Source of the DNA: Callaeas wilsoni
Lineage: Eukaryota > Chordata > Aves > Passeriformes > Callaeidae
Assembly: GCA_013398955.1 (NCBI GenBank)
Contig: VWPU01002882.1
Location: 124,001-188,000 of the forward strand
Direction: 5' to 3'
DNA length: 64,000 bases
The translations under genes and the position numbers were made by a program. This document shows positions 1 to 13,800 of this stretch, piece after piece. How positions within the stretch are numbered: position 1 is the first letter of the stretch; each line of letters starts with the position of its first letter. The notes below the pieces were generated by a model. That model was given only the letters and a program-made list of their open reading frames with translations, was not told the origin of the DNA and did no database searches.

Positions 1-675
1 GCTTTGTCTCAAAGGGAAGCACACAATTAATTGCGAAAGAGAATTAAATGATACATGAATCTGCAGGATGGACTTCCAGGGACCAATCAGGATTTGGGAG
101 TAAAAAAAAAAAGCTAAATTATTTGGCAAAATGCACTATATATTATCTGATTCTCATTAAAAAACACATTGCTAATCATTTCTGAAAAGTCTAACTCTGT
201 ATTTTTTGTTTGTGGAAGGTTATTTTTGGCTGCTATCCAGAAATTTTGTTGAAATCACAGTTGGGGTGCTGCTCCAGCTTTGAGGATTCAGCTTAAGGTG
301 TTTATTGCTGTATTGAATGCAAACCCCCTAATTCCTGCCTGCCAACATTTTGTTTCCAGGTGCACATTTTCCTTCTGCACTGAAATAAGTGAAGAAACCT
401 TGTTCATCTGCCTTTTATTCATGCTTTATATGTATACATGTACGTATTATGAAGAAAGAATACCAGTGGAGCAATGAGAATTAGTTGCACAAGGCTTTTT
501 GTCTGTAGGTTGCTGAGACCTCAATAAACAATGATAGGCAGCAAGACTGATTTAAATCAACGTGCTCTCTACTGGGTTTTCTTTGGGTACTGGAAATGAA
601 ATACACAGAATCATTTTGACTATTTCTTCTATCCCTTGATGTCCTTCTAACCACAAGTCTTTTTTATTAAAGAAA

Positions 676-766
676 ACCAAACTAAACAAACAAAAAACCC
701 CCATAAGAATGAACCAAACAACAACAAGAAAAATGATAAACAAACAAACAGACAAACAAACAAACA
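676..766. repeat. (CAAA)n-rich simple repeat
   Basis: Interrupted CAAA/CAAACAGA repeats, cleanest at 739-766. The minus-strand open frame across this region comes from the repeat and is not a gene. Confidence 0.85.
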
Positions 767-2314
767 CTTCCCCGAAAAACCAAACAGAAAAACAGAGCAG
801 TGTAAATAACATGTCTTCTAATTTAGAAGGACGTTTCTCAACCAAATGAGGGTGGAATGCACTTCACATACATTAGAAAAGAGAATATCTAGCCTCTAAT
901 TGAGATATTAACTTCTCATTTAGGGATAAGCAAGGTAATTCCTACATCAGTCATCTACCATTTTTAGCAGTCAGGGTTCAGATACTTCTGCCTTCAAAGC
1001 TTGCTTGTTTTGCATCTGAATATCTTATTATTATATATATTAAGGGCAAACAGTAAGTGGAAGCATAACTCTATTTAGAGTATGAATTCTCATTTTCTGA
1101 TGTCTAAAATTGAAGGTAATGAAATAAATAGGTCAAAAAAGAGACTGTGAAGTTGCAATATTTATAATTTTAATGACAAATACAAAATTTTAACAATATA
1201 CATTTAAATAAATATTATAATAAGTATGACAAATATGTATTTATATTTTACGCCATTTAAATAATTTAATGAAGTAATAATACAATTTTTGCATAATTTT
1301 ATAATATTTGAACAGGTATTTATAATTTTTATGTATATATTGTGATACCAGAGACCTAGAGAAAGCTGATGTAGTTGCAAAACAGTTAAGTGAACACTTT
1401 GCGTTAGGAAAATATAGTCAGATATGCAAAAAGTATTTAAAAATTGCTATTAATAATTTCACATTTTAAGGAAAAAAGTATTTCAAAGCTATAGTATACT
1501 ACAGAATATATAAAGATTGTTGTTCTTTAATGTTTCATATTTTCCTCAATATATTGAACAAATTTTCAAAAATGCATCTTTTTATTATTCATTGAAGGTA
1601 TAAGAAACAGTTTCCCTTACAGAAAAGAATTCTTCACTGGCAGCATTACATGGAATGCCATGGTTTTACATTTGTCACAACTGCTCACAATTTCAGAATG
1701 TCTGGCTCACTTTCTCATGCTATAGAAGGTTCTTAAGCCTAATCAGGAGTGAAGAATAAAGCCATCCGTTCCAATCCTCAGTCAAAGCCGTTCACCAATC
1801 ATTCTGATTTTTTGGCTTAGATATTAGTCCCTAATACCCTTAAATGAATTGCTACTTGCTCGTTTTGTGTTTGGTTTTGGTTTTTTTATTTCTCTTACAC
1901 AGAACCATCAAAGGTAACAGAGATTTCAGAGGACCACATGCCTTACCAACGGAATCGCTACACTGAAGTTATTCTTACACAGGCCAGCTTCATGCACCCT
2001 CACATTAACTTCCTAAAGCATATAAGGAAGTACATTGATGGCTGAAAAGCCTGGGAATCTAATTTTCCTCTTTTATACAGCCTTGTGTGCAGCTCCCCTC
2101 TTTCTCAATTCGCACACTCAGACGAGAGAAAAGACTGAATGCAATCATACAATAGCAGAGCTTGCATAAGGTAGTTGGGTTCACTTCATCTATAGGACAG
2201 GAACCATTTGTGAAGCCTGGGTCTTCTTAGCAACCTTCTAAAGTCAAGAACTTTGGTTTTTGGTTTTTTTTTAAAGCTAGAATGGCCTGCAATTATGCAG
2301 TGAGCAGTTCCATA

Positions 2315-2338
2315 ACAAAACAAAACAAAACAAAACAA
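2315..2338. repeat. (CAAAA)n microsatellite
   Basis: Nearly perfect CAAAA pentamer units in tandem. Confidence 0.9.
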
Positions 2339-5300
2339 GATCACCACAAAAACAAGGAAACAAACAAGAACCTCTTCATCTTTTGTTCTATTTATGAACG
2401 AAGTTGATGCACATGGTGGTAGGAGATTTACACAGATACACTGGAGAGAATAAGACATCCACAGTGGCTGAATTTGTTAGAGAAAATTGTTGCCATTTTG
2501 AGCAGTAAAACAAAACTCTACAATACACAAAATAAAATCTGAAATATTAAAAAAAGCAATAATGTAAAACCATTTTTATTGTCTTGGAAAAGCCTTTTAA
2601 ATGTTGAATGAAAGGAGAAAAAGTAGCAGTATTTTGTGAGGAAAAATACAAATTTTTTCTATTATAAAATTCTAACATAAGGATGCCTAAATTATTTAGC
2701 ATTTTTTTATTAGTCATACTTATACTAATATGCACATTTTGATTTATGTAAATTTACAGGAAAGACATGCAACAATTCTTTTCAGTAGACATTGCCCAAT
2801 AGACTGTATTATCAGTGATCTTGCGAGCAGTTTATGCTTTACTATTTTGTGCTAGTGCTTAGTAATCCTCTTGAACTGGAGGCCATTACCTCCAAAACTG
2901 TCATAAAAGCAAGATGTTTTTTTTCCTGGTATACAAGGAAACAGATGTAGTTGTTTAAAGAATTTAAATCCAACAGCTTCAGGCTGACTCATGTGGTCCT
3001 TTCTATTAATCCTAAAGTGTATCCACACAAAAAATGCAGTTTCTGTTTCCAGGCCATCAGTTCATCTCATGCTGCTGCTCTTGTGGAAGAATGTGAAAAG
3101 GAAGCAGTGAGAGAAGTGCTTGAGAAATTTTGCTGCATGAGGAAGCTCATCACTGTATAAAACGGATGGGGCAGTGACGCTGTCTCTCAGCCGGTGGAGA
3201 AAGCCACGGCTCGTAGCAGGAACTCTGCCAACCAGGTGAAGAGAGGCAGAATGCAAGCTGCAGACTGAGGAAGGAGAATGGGAAAGTGACAGAGCAACAC
3301 ACATCTCTACTGAAACTGGTGAATGAATTTGTATCCCTTGGATACAAATCTGGATTTTCAGCTCAAAAGAGTTTGCTAACCTTTCCACTTTTTGACTGCA
3401 GGGAGTGGGAGTTTGGGGTCAGGCTTTTTTGGTTGGTTCGTAGGGGTTATTTTTGGTTGGTTTGTAGGGTTTCTTTCACCATTTTGACATATTTTCTTTC
3501 ACCTTAGATCCCCACTAGCAGCTACAGCAGTACAAGCAGTAATTGATTAATTAAATGTAAGGAGCAGAAAAGAAGTGGCAAGAAGACTGCTGTTTAGATA
3601 ACATTTTGCCAACAGAGAAATCATAATTCTGGATCACAGTGGAGTTTATTGAATAAAGTGGAAAAGAGAATTGTGTACTTGAAAAAATGAAGTTTTTCTG
3701 CTGCTGTCTTTCTGATTAAATGATGTCTTTCTGTTAGGTTAAATAAACAGATATTTAAAAAAAGAAGGGGGGGGAAACAGCTCATAGGCTTGTCGAGAAG
3801 ATCCAGAATGCCTCCTTTAGGGAAAAAAAACCACCTTGAAATAGTAAACTACATCCTCAAATCTCCTCAAAGCTCTCCATGCCTTTGAAATACCTTCAGT
3901 GAGGGATGCGGGATATTCTGGCAGTTTGAACTCTCTACTGTTTATGGCTTCAGAGAATCTCTGGGGTAATATTTTTCTTCTCAGCAACATTGCCCAAAAA
4001 CTGATGAAATAGGAACCTTGAGGGGGTAAGAATTTTGCAATGATAGTAGCAAAATAAAAAAAAATCCTAGAAAAGAATAGGGCAGTAAAGAACAAACCTG
4101 CATTCTGGGGTTCCCAGGCAAGCTTGTGAGCCTTGTATTGTGATTTTTCCTTTTTTATTGTCACTGACTTGCATGACCACAGGGGTAAAATCACTCTTAT
4201 TAAGGACGTTTTACCACTGTCATTAAAACTAATGATAAGATTTGACAGAAAATTTCAACAGACTGAGGGCAAGGCTGACATCTGTTAAAAAAGACTTGTC
4301 AAACTTACTTGGAAAAGCACCAGAACCCTGGTGCTCCTGTCAAACTTCTTTTCCTTCTCTTCAGGGGGAAAAAAAACCCAAACAAAAAACCCTCCTATGC
4401 CTGCCCCCCCAAAAAAACCAAGCCCACAACAAAATCCATAAAATTGTTCACTAGCATACATAAAATATCCTCCGATTCTCATATCTGAAATCTTATTCCA
4501 TAATTGTGTGATCTAGTGTTGCATGTATGAATAGGCTTCTTATTTGGTATGGTCCTGAAAACCTAATATACCTTCTCAGAACTCAAGAATTAAATTAATA
4601 AGGCTGATCAGGAAAAATCATAAGATGCATTTTAAAATCTTCATGATATTAAAGAAGGATGGGAAAGCCTCCACCAGAGTTATGTTAATATTACAAAGTG
4701 GGGTGCTATCGGTTTGGTTAAATCTGCCTTATAAAATTCCTCTTCGCCTGAAATCCCTATAGTTTAAGATCCATTTTGCCCATACTCACATGAGTAGGAT
4801 TTTTGCCATCTGCAGGAACAAGAACAAAGTTGAATGTTAGCATGATCTAGATCCCTCAGCAATGCCCATGTGCAAGATTTTGATATGAGAAAATATTTTC
4901 CTTCAGAGAAAATAGGTCCTTAATTTTTAATATCTATTTAAATCCCATAAATCAAAGATTACCTTCATGCAGTATTTATGAGTAAAAACACTCAACTTAT
5001 GAATACACCATAACCTGAAGTTTTGAAGTCAAGATCACATTTCTGGAAGACCTGTTTTTAGTCAAAGACAACTTACAGGACTTATTAAAGGAACAAGTGC
5101 ATTCAATTTTCCAGTTCTGTCATGTAAAGTGCCAGGCTAGGTGGTCTAATTGTTGTTTCCAGGGTAAAATCCATGAATGTGTTAATGTTATCATGATTTG
5201 TGACTAATTCGGGCATATGCGTAAGTGGTTTTCTGTACCAGGTTCTAAGTTTTAAAATTATTTTTGTTGCAAGTGGAAAATTCCAGAGAGAAGGGAACAC

Positions 5301-6156
5301 TGTTTTGTGACCAAAAAAAAAAAAAACCAAACCAAACCAAAAACACCTTACCAACAATTCATTTGGTTTTAATTGTAGGTAGTAAACACCACTTTTAGAA
5401 TTTATTCTAAAGACTTTTAATTGTGGATTCAGTAGTGAGATGCAAATATTTTTACTCAGATTACTTAAAAGTAAGTCTACAAATCTAGAAATTCTGCAAA
5501 GCACATAATTATGTAACTCAAAATATGTCAACAACTATACAGTGAATAAGAGAAAGGACCTGAAAGTGAAAATATCTTTCTTTCATTTGAATTTTATGGA
5601 TTTAAAAAAAGGTCATCAATCATTTTCTCTTGCGAATAGGTGCCGGGCTTCCTCCCCTGTAATTTATACCAAATTGTCCTCTGACACTTCATTTTGCTGT
5701 TTTAAATTGTTGCAACTTTGAATAAAAAAATTTTTATGCTTTGTGTATTGTAAATTAATTGCTTCTGTCAGATTAATAGCTCTTCTTGGGAACACAGGAA
5801 ATTATGGTACACTTGACAGTGGTTTTTCAGTGTTCCCATGAAAACTGAAGGAAACTGATGCAAAAGAAAAACCCAAAACAATACAAGTCCTACTCCTCCC
5901 TGAACAAATAAAATAATACGCAGAGCTTATTTCATCTCAGAAAGTGCCTGCAAGCATTGTCATGTCAGATATTGGAGAGTAAAGTACATTCACCCTTCAA
6001 GGAAAGGCATTTTAAAATTCATTTCAGTCATTGCTCGTAATTGAGTTTAACAGCCGAAAATCCTTCAGTTGACCTCCTGTCTATCTTTGTTTCTTCTTCT
6101 AATAAAGTTACACAGAGAGCAAAATGTCTATCTAAAAAATGTGGAATGACAACAGT

Positions 6157-6310
6157 AAATAAATATATATACACATAAGCATGTATATATGTATTTGCTG
6201 CATATGTACAACAATTTATATATTGTATTTTCATATACATATATATGTACAATAAAGATTGTATTGTTAAATATAAATAACAGATTTATATTTATATATA
6301 TTTATATGTA
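6157..6310. repeat. AT-rich low-complexity tract (TATATA/TATGTA)
   Basis: Alternating T/A and TATGTA words over about 150 bp, with several self-complementary stretches. Confidence 0.8.
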
Positions 6311-9300
6311 TCAACCATACACCTACACAAAGAATAAAAAAACTGTCAAAGCCATCTGTTTTTGAAATGTTAGAACTGATGCAGGCAAATAATTGCAATG
6401 GCTTAAATTGTTTGGGTTTTTTCCATACACAAAGAGAATTTCAGAGCCACATGGTACAAAAAGTTCACATATGGAAACTAATTAAAATCCTGTCAAAGTG
6501 AGCCTATCATCTGAAGTGAGTAAGCAAGAAAATGGAACAACTCTGTTATAAAATTTGGCACAATAAGTTGCTGTTATTTGAAAATACCTTGAAAGAATTT
6601 AGAAGCTGAAATATGCTCTTGAAAACACTGTTTTAAAGCTGGTATTCTTCTTACTCCCTACTATTCTTTCAACACCTTGAAGTTCCTAGCTATAAAATCC
6701 TACAGCCTGATTGGAATAGTATCCTAACATCACAGCTTTATCTGGTTTTGACAAAAACTTGTATTACCTTGTCCTACAGAAGAAAGATATGCAAGGAAGT
6801 AGAATATGGACAGCACAAAGCAGATGAAAATACCAGCAGTGATTCTGGATTTGCTGCCCTTTAAAGGGGGGCTTCCCAGAAAGTCAGTCCCACTGCCCCA
6901 TCAAACCTTTGGAAAAAGTACCAGGAATTATCTAATTGCCTAAATGGTTGGCAGCTCTACTTTTCTAAGGTTTTCTTAATTTATTTTGGTAAATTCCTTA
7001 ACAGTATTGGTTTTCCATGTAGCAAATAATTTCATTTCAGCTTTGTCCCTGTCCTATCAGTATTTCTTCTTGAAATATGACCTCTGTGTTTGACTAAGTT
7101 AATAGCTAAACTATACATTTCTGAGTGAGGCACTTAACATTGCACCACCTTTCAAATATCAAAGGCAAGCAAAAAGCAGGTTTTACTAATTTTTTACAAA
7201 TATATATTCTCAGACAGTGTGCAAATTACATTTCTGCTTCTCTTTTTGCCTCATTTCTTTCCCAGCTAGAAGAACAGCCAAACTCTTAATCGTAAGGAAA
7301 GACCGAATAAAGTTTGACATCTCTCTACTGGTGTTTTAATCATTTTCTGAATACCTCAGATCTGTCCTACTGGACAAAAAAAAGATTATCACCTAGGTTT
7401 TCTGTCTGTTCTACTCCAGTACTTCGCCCGGCTTTGCTTCTCATACAACAACCCCCTCTCCAAATATATCCCCACTATAAAATAATTTAATAACCTGAAG
7501 TTTTTCTTTCACCAATATCTCTCTCAGGGCCCTGACCAGACTCACCTGAAGCCTCCACCCACACCAGTCATCCCAGGAACTCTATTTAACCTCAGCCTGG
7601 GGCATACCACAAATGTTGTAGGCTCCAGCTCAGTTATAACCTGGTTATAGATCTACTGATCCTGACCTACAGACTGCTTTCCTAGCTCTGCCTTGTCACA
7701 ATTTATCTGTTAGTAAATTGCTGCATCTCATTCTAACCTTGTCCTGACTTGACCTCAGTGGCATTGAATTATTAGAGTTTTAATTCAATATATTACGCCA
7801 CATGTATTTATTTACAGACTAAAAATTATACCTTACATTTGTAATCATCATTCTTAGTGCCTAAATGTCCCCAATATGCTCCATCTCCAAATTCCAAAGC
7901 TATACTAGTTTTGTAATTGTTTTGTAAGAGTAGCCCTGGAATACTTTAATTTCTGCAGTTTAAAACAAACCTACTTCAGGGCTCAGCATGGCTTGCTATT
8001 GACATCATTGATGCTCTTTTCACTTCATCTTATATTGTTTCAATAGTGATAGTCCCCAACACTTCACAGACAAACAAAGCTCTGAGCTGTTTATCTAAAA
8101 AGTGTTTATGAGATATTTCTCTGGATAATTCAGAAAATCTGTTAGAATAAATATTTTTTAATGGAAGCAGCTGCAGTATTATAATTTTGATTCTCTTTAA
8201 ATTTCAAAGATACCTTCTAGAACTGAACCAGAAAAAGGCAGAAAAGATGCAGAGGAAAACATAATCAAAATTTAAAAAAGAACAATAAAATGTGCAATAA
8301 ACCTGTACTCAACTACCTAGAAACTGATTTTCTGGTTAATATTATGACTTTTTTACTAGCTTCCACTATTTTTTTAACTTAGAACATTAAATTTAACATT
8401 CCATTCCTCAATAATTTTCCATTTACAATCATACTGCATTATCAACCATGTGTTTCAATTAAATAGACAACACTTTTAATGACATATTCTTAGATAGTTT
8501 GAAAGTGGTTTTGTCACAACTTGAGAAAGAAACGGACATACCAGGGTAGAATAAAAAAATCTTTAAGTACATTTATTTTATTTGCAAGGTGGAGAAGTAG
8601 GAGGCAAGCCTGTGAGAAGAACCAAGTGAAGGAATGCAGTCTCTCCTGTGGTTATGTAGGAGAGAGTGATGTAGCTGTGCTAACTTCAACTCAGTCAAGG
8701 TCCAACTTATTCTTAGGTAACTTTTGCAGGTTTCTGTTTCTTTCATGTCAATAATGAGCATAGAATGGAAAGTTTTGGTTACTAACCTTTTTTAATTGGG
8801 GATTCTATGGGGGTAACTTCTGCATCATGATTTGTTCGCTGACTGAGTAGCAGAGTTTGGAATTTGGCTTTAGTTCCTGTAGAATAGTTGCACATACACT
8901 GTTTATGTATAAATACTTTGGACATGGTTTAGGATAGAAGAAAATATGTTTTCTTAAATAGCTTTGACTTATGAATGGTGACTGGAAACCAAATCAATAA
9001 GTGCATGTTTATATTATTGCATAGGTGAAGTCCGAATGGTGGGTTTGTGTTTGCAAACTGATTTCTCTCCTCCCATTTATCTACTATTAAAAATATGATA
9101 ATATTCCATTTTTATTCCTTGGTTGCAGGACTTCTGGACTCCCCATTAACGTTTTAAGCACTCTTTGTGCTTACAGTAGAAAGTTTATGCAACAGCATGA
9201 AGAATACAGTCATTCACTGCTGCCAATGGATTTTTAATGTAACACTTGAAAACTCATTTCTAGTAGTTAATATGTAAAGCCTGACTATGCCTAGGAGCTC

Positions 9301-10273
9301 TGGTCTAGAAAAAATATGATTAATTGATCTGTACAGCCTACACCAAGTTTGAATATAGTCCACTGAAAAAACTGTGCATCCTGCTACCTTGTAAGATTTC
9401 TCAGATCCAGACTTTGTTCAGCAGTCACACTGAAGCAGGACCAAAATAAATCATTGAAGAGTCTCTAAGCTAACAGATATCATTAGACTTGAAGTTACAA
9501 GCTTAGACAGATGTCCTGAGACTGCAGTATGCATCCATCTGTAATCAGTGAGAATGAAGAAGAAAAATTTCACTTGTATCTCTACAGTGAATATAGATTG
9601 AATTCAAAAAGCCAAGGCACTTCGGTCCATCTCTTTTGAGGAGGTCCGACACTGCCTTATGCAGTGGAACTAGATATGTCTTTGCATATTTACAAGCGAT
9701 ATACCGATATCAATCCAGGAATTTGGAAATCTATATCTCACAGACATCCTTCATTCAGTACCACCTTCATATTCAGAAAGTGTGAAGAGGAAGGAGAGAA
9801 AGAAGATTTTATCCTCTCATTACCTTGTGGCTACAGAATATCAGCTGAAAGGTTTCAACAGCTGTCAGAGGTTTTTCTTCCTGAAAAATCTTACAAGAAA
9901 CAAAAGCTCAAGTAACTTTGGATTACCAGTTCTTCCACTAATGGGAGCACTGGAAGGCCTGCCAAATCAGTACCTTCATGTCATTTTTATTTGGTTGTAG
10001 AACAAAGAAACTCAGACTATAGATATGCATATGAGATTAAATGTAGATTTTGTCCTTCAAATTACAATTTCAATGCCTTTGAATTTCACCCAATCAGCAT
10101 TCCTGATTTTCAGAGCCTTTCCTTGTACCCTTCCTGTGACAGTTTCCTGACACCTCTTGCTGTCATTCACATTTAATCAAGATTCAGAGGGAGTGCTTGT
10201 AATTTATATTTTAATTTGATTCCTTTTAAAAGTAACTCTAATTCTATCTCTCAGAAGGGACTGGCACATTAGG

Positions 10274-10301
10274 CAAAACACAAACAAACAAACAAACAAC
10301 A
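10274..10301. repeat. (ACAA)n microsatellite
   Basis: About six tandem ACAA units, 350 bp before the CR1 fragment at 10651. Confidence 0.9.
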
Positions 10302-10650
10302 ATTGGAACAACTAGTGAATTTAAATTTCTAGCATTTTTGTTTTGTTCTATTTGATTTGTTGCCCTCACTTACAGAGTCAGACAACACATCCATAAAATT
10401 TCATTCTCTATTCCTCATCAAAGTTATTGCTCCATTCATATGTTAAAAAAGCTTCAGAAAGCTTTCATATCTTCATAGCAGAATGGATAAATTAACTAAC
10501 ACATTACAGTGAATATATTTATGATGAACTCATCTTGTTGCTGTGTGTATCTGTTCAATAATTATGTTCTGCTCTCACTAGATTGATTCAAAAGGGTATG
10601 AATTCAATTGCATTGTTATAATATCCATACTGCAACGATACTTTTTGCAA

Positions 10651-10830
10651 TGAGAACAAACAGCCATTGGAATAATCTTCCTGGGGAATTGGTGGATTTC
10701 CACAACAGTGAATACTAAGATTCATCTGGATAGGGTGCTGGGCCATCTCACCTAGACCATATTTTTAATAAAAAGGTTGACCGGGATGATCCTTGAGGTA
10801 CCTTCAAACCTGATATTCTATGATTCTGTG
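10651..10830 (+). mobile_element. CR1 LINE fragment, 3' end
   Basis: Degraded 3' end of a chicken repeat 1 non-LTR retrotransposon in plus orientation. It contains the diverged TGGAATAATCTTCCTGGGG segment, then a GACCGGGATGATCCTTGAGG-like segment, and ends with the octamer-type tail ATTCTATGATTCTGTG that marks avian CR1 3' ends. It is heavily 5' truncated, as is usual for CR1. Confidence 0.8.
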
Positions 10831-13800
10831 AATTAATTCTGATTGGATGAGAGATCAAACACCTTCAGCACAAATGTTAAAAGTAATTTAACTTTGATTT
10901 CCATAGCATTCATGCCAGGAAACAGCATTTCTTTAATGTCTGTGGAAAATAAATATTAAAACACTTGGAACTTGTCTAAATGATTTATTTATACTACCAC
11001 ACAATGCTCCTAAGAGATTTTGGATTGTTGACCATACAGTCTTTAATATTAAGAACTGAGGCTAATCCTGGACATAACTTGATTCTATATTGGGCAAGGA
11101 GACTAAGCTGGAAAGAAGTCATTATATTGCATCTTGAGGCCATACCTTTCCGCTTTCATTGCACAGTAACAATTTTAAATAAACTTGAAAAGAAGGAAGT
11201 TGTTCATACAAATGTCTCTGGTAAATCACTCCAAATATTTAGAGCAAACAGACAACAGTTGCATAGATTTTTGGACTTAATATCGTTGTACAGGAATGAC
11301 ATGACACCCATTTCTAGTATTGAACACTGAATTTCTTTACTGTTGTATTTTTTAGGGTTTTTGCCCTTCTAGTAAACTTTATTCAAATAAAATGAAATTA
11401 ATTATGTTAGGTTATTGGAACTACTTTTTGAAATGTCCCAGGCAGGTTATGTTTTATTTTGATAATGTTAAACCAGAATTTTCTTCTATGATCTCATGCG
11501 AAAGAGAGAACATAGAGTGTGTTGATGGAAACAGAAATAGGCCTTATTTTTCATCTTTATTGTATTACTGCTTAATTGAAGGATGGAACATATGACACAA
11601 AAAGCATTAGATAAAATTTCTGATACAACCTTTTAGAACTGACACTCCAATTTTACAAAGAACTACCTTTAAGAAGGAAGGAACTGGATAAAGAATGAAA
11701 TGGTTTCAGTGGTTTTTAGGCTGACTCTTCAGTATGAATTCTTACTGTTGTTGCAAATCATGCCGTTCTGGAGAATTTAAGTCAATGGTTCATAATTTCC
11801 CCATAAGGGCAGTAGATGCATACCTTTATGTCTAATGCAGTTTAACAGAGTGCAATTCATCTCTTACTTAAAATTGCCTTGCTGCCTCTATTTATAACAT
11901 TAACAATTCCCAGGCAGACCAGACAGGACTGTAGAAATTAAATGTAGCTCTGAAAGGAATCAGGTGGTTTTTTTTCAAAATTTGGTTTATTTTCTCCCTT
12001 CATCTGAGAGAGTAGACATTTGAATATATCATGGCAGTGCAATAAAAGAGGAACAATTTCTGAAGAGAAGTTGTAAGCAGAGCTGATGATCAGCTGAGGC
12101 AGCTGTCAGTTCTTGGAACAGGGAGAAGACAGAAGTACTGAGCAACTGCTGAGATGAATAGCAAACAAAAATGTTCACACATGTTAGAGTCAAGAAGAAA
12201 AGAAAAACATACTTTAAAAATTAGAAGGAAAAAAACTTCTGATTTACCCAAATTCATTCATGACAGTCTAATTTCCAAAAATAGTAATTCCTGGTTCTTA
12301 TGTTGCTACTCAGGATTACAGTGGTGTCTACAAACTACCCTGGAGGAAAATATTTCTAAACTCTGCTGTACTGAACTGGAAGGGTCATGACCTTTCAGTG
12401 ACAACGTTGGCAGACCTGACTCATTGCAATTTCACATACATATTTACATATTCACATATATTTAGTCCTTTATACAAGAATTCCCATACACTGCTATAAT
12501 GGATTTCATGTGCCAATCCATTCCTCTCAGGAGAAAATTCATGTTCTAGCTCAGTTTTTAACCTGATACAGAACTTGAAAATAGATCAGGTATGGAGATC
12601 TGCTCAGAAACCTCAGCAAGTGGTCACATTATCTGCCTAAACAATGCCATCTGACATTCAAAATAAACTGGTTTATCCTGGATATTCTTCCCTTAATCCT
12701 AATTTCCTTTTATTGTGTGTTAAATGTTTACACACATATGTACACTCCACATGCACCTATATGTATATCTTTTTGGCTTCCAAGGACTTTGGTTTGAAGA
12801 AATATTTGGATGACAGCTTGTGCTATTTTCATCACATTTCTTCTGAAATGTCTGTCAGGCTTGGTTTTGACGACATCATCTATTTTGTCCTGTGTGCTTC
12901 AGGCCAAAATTTAAATAAAACCTGAGAAAACTTTGTCATCAAACAGTCTAAGATTGAGGTATGTAGTGTGTAGCGACTCATCCAGTGTGGAAATGGGAAA
13001 TCAGACCTCTCTGTCAGCTCCTGTTCAGGATCTTTACAAGTATAATGCTATCTCAGGTTTAATTCAGCCTTTAGTCTTGAAGCCTCAATACATTTTTTTA
13101 AGTATCTGATGCAATTGAATTGATTTAATGACAGTTTTGTAATTTGCTCACTATTGTGAGTTTGCTCTCAACATGATTAGTAAGCAGTTACATGCAGTAT
13201 TTTCTAAATTTATGTTACTTTAAGAATGTGTGTTACAGAACAATCAGATTTCTTGACTTTTTCATTAATGAGCAAAGTCATGCCTCAGATGTTGTATCAC
13301 AGAGGCTTGAATTTATACTTACCACTTTTGTGTCATAGGATCACACCTGCTATTTTTGTGAAAACAAAGAGGAAAAAATAAAATAATTTAAAATTATACA
13401 GTTCTATTCCTTGTCTCTCCTGTAAAGAAAAATGAGAGCAAAAGATTAAAAAATAGAGGAAAAAATCCTAAGCAAAATCCTGCAGTATAAGTTGTAGTAC
13501 AGTAGTTTAAGAAGCTGATAAGTGAAAGTTGGCTAGTTTTTCTTCAGTTTGACCAAAATATACATCGTATGTTCTGATAGAAATGCTTTGAGCTATTCTT
13601 GCAGCCTGACATATCCCAGCTTCCCCTGAACACTTTTTTTGTCAGTGTAGCTCTTTCTTTTGCCTTGTGGTTTGCTGGTATTTGGGGGAAAATAGGGTGT
13701 TTGCTCTATAATACGAAGATATTGTTCTTCCAGTCCTAAGTATCCAATGGTATGATCTACTTTTTCTCCCTCAGCTGAGGGCTCTAAGCAAGTGCAACTC

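Larger units (their letters stand above)
1..10650. other. non-coding region, no gene recognised
   Basis: AT-rich unique DNA with the simple repeats listed. Particularly AT-rich at about 1150-1350. The short open frames on both strands have no recognisable protein features. No transposon recognised. Confidence 0.6.

Noticed and set aside
10980..11330. 116-codon plus-strand open frame
   Set aside because: Composition looks like translated AT-rich non-coding DNA and the peptide matches no family I know.
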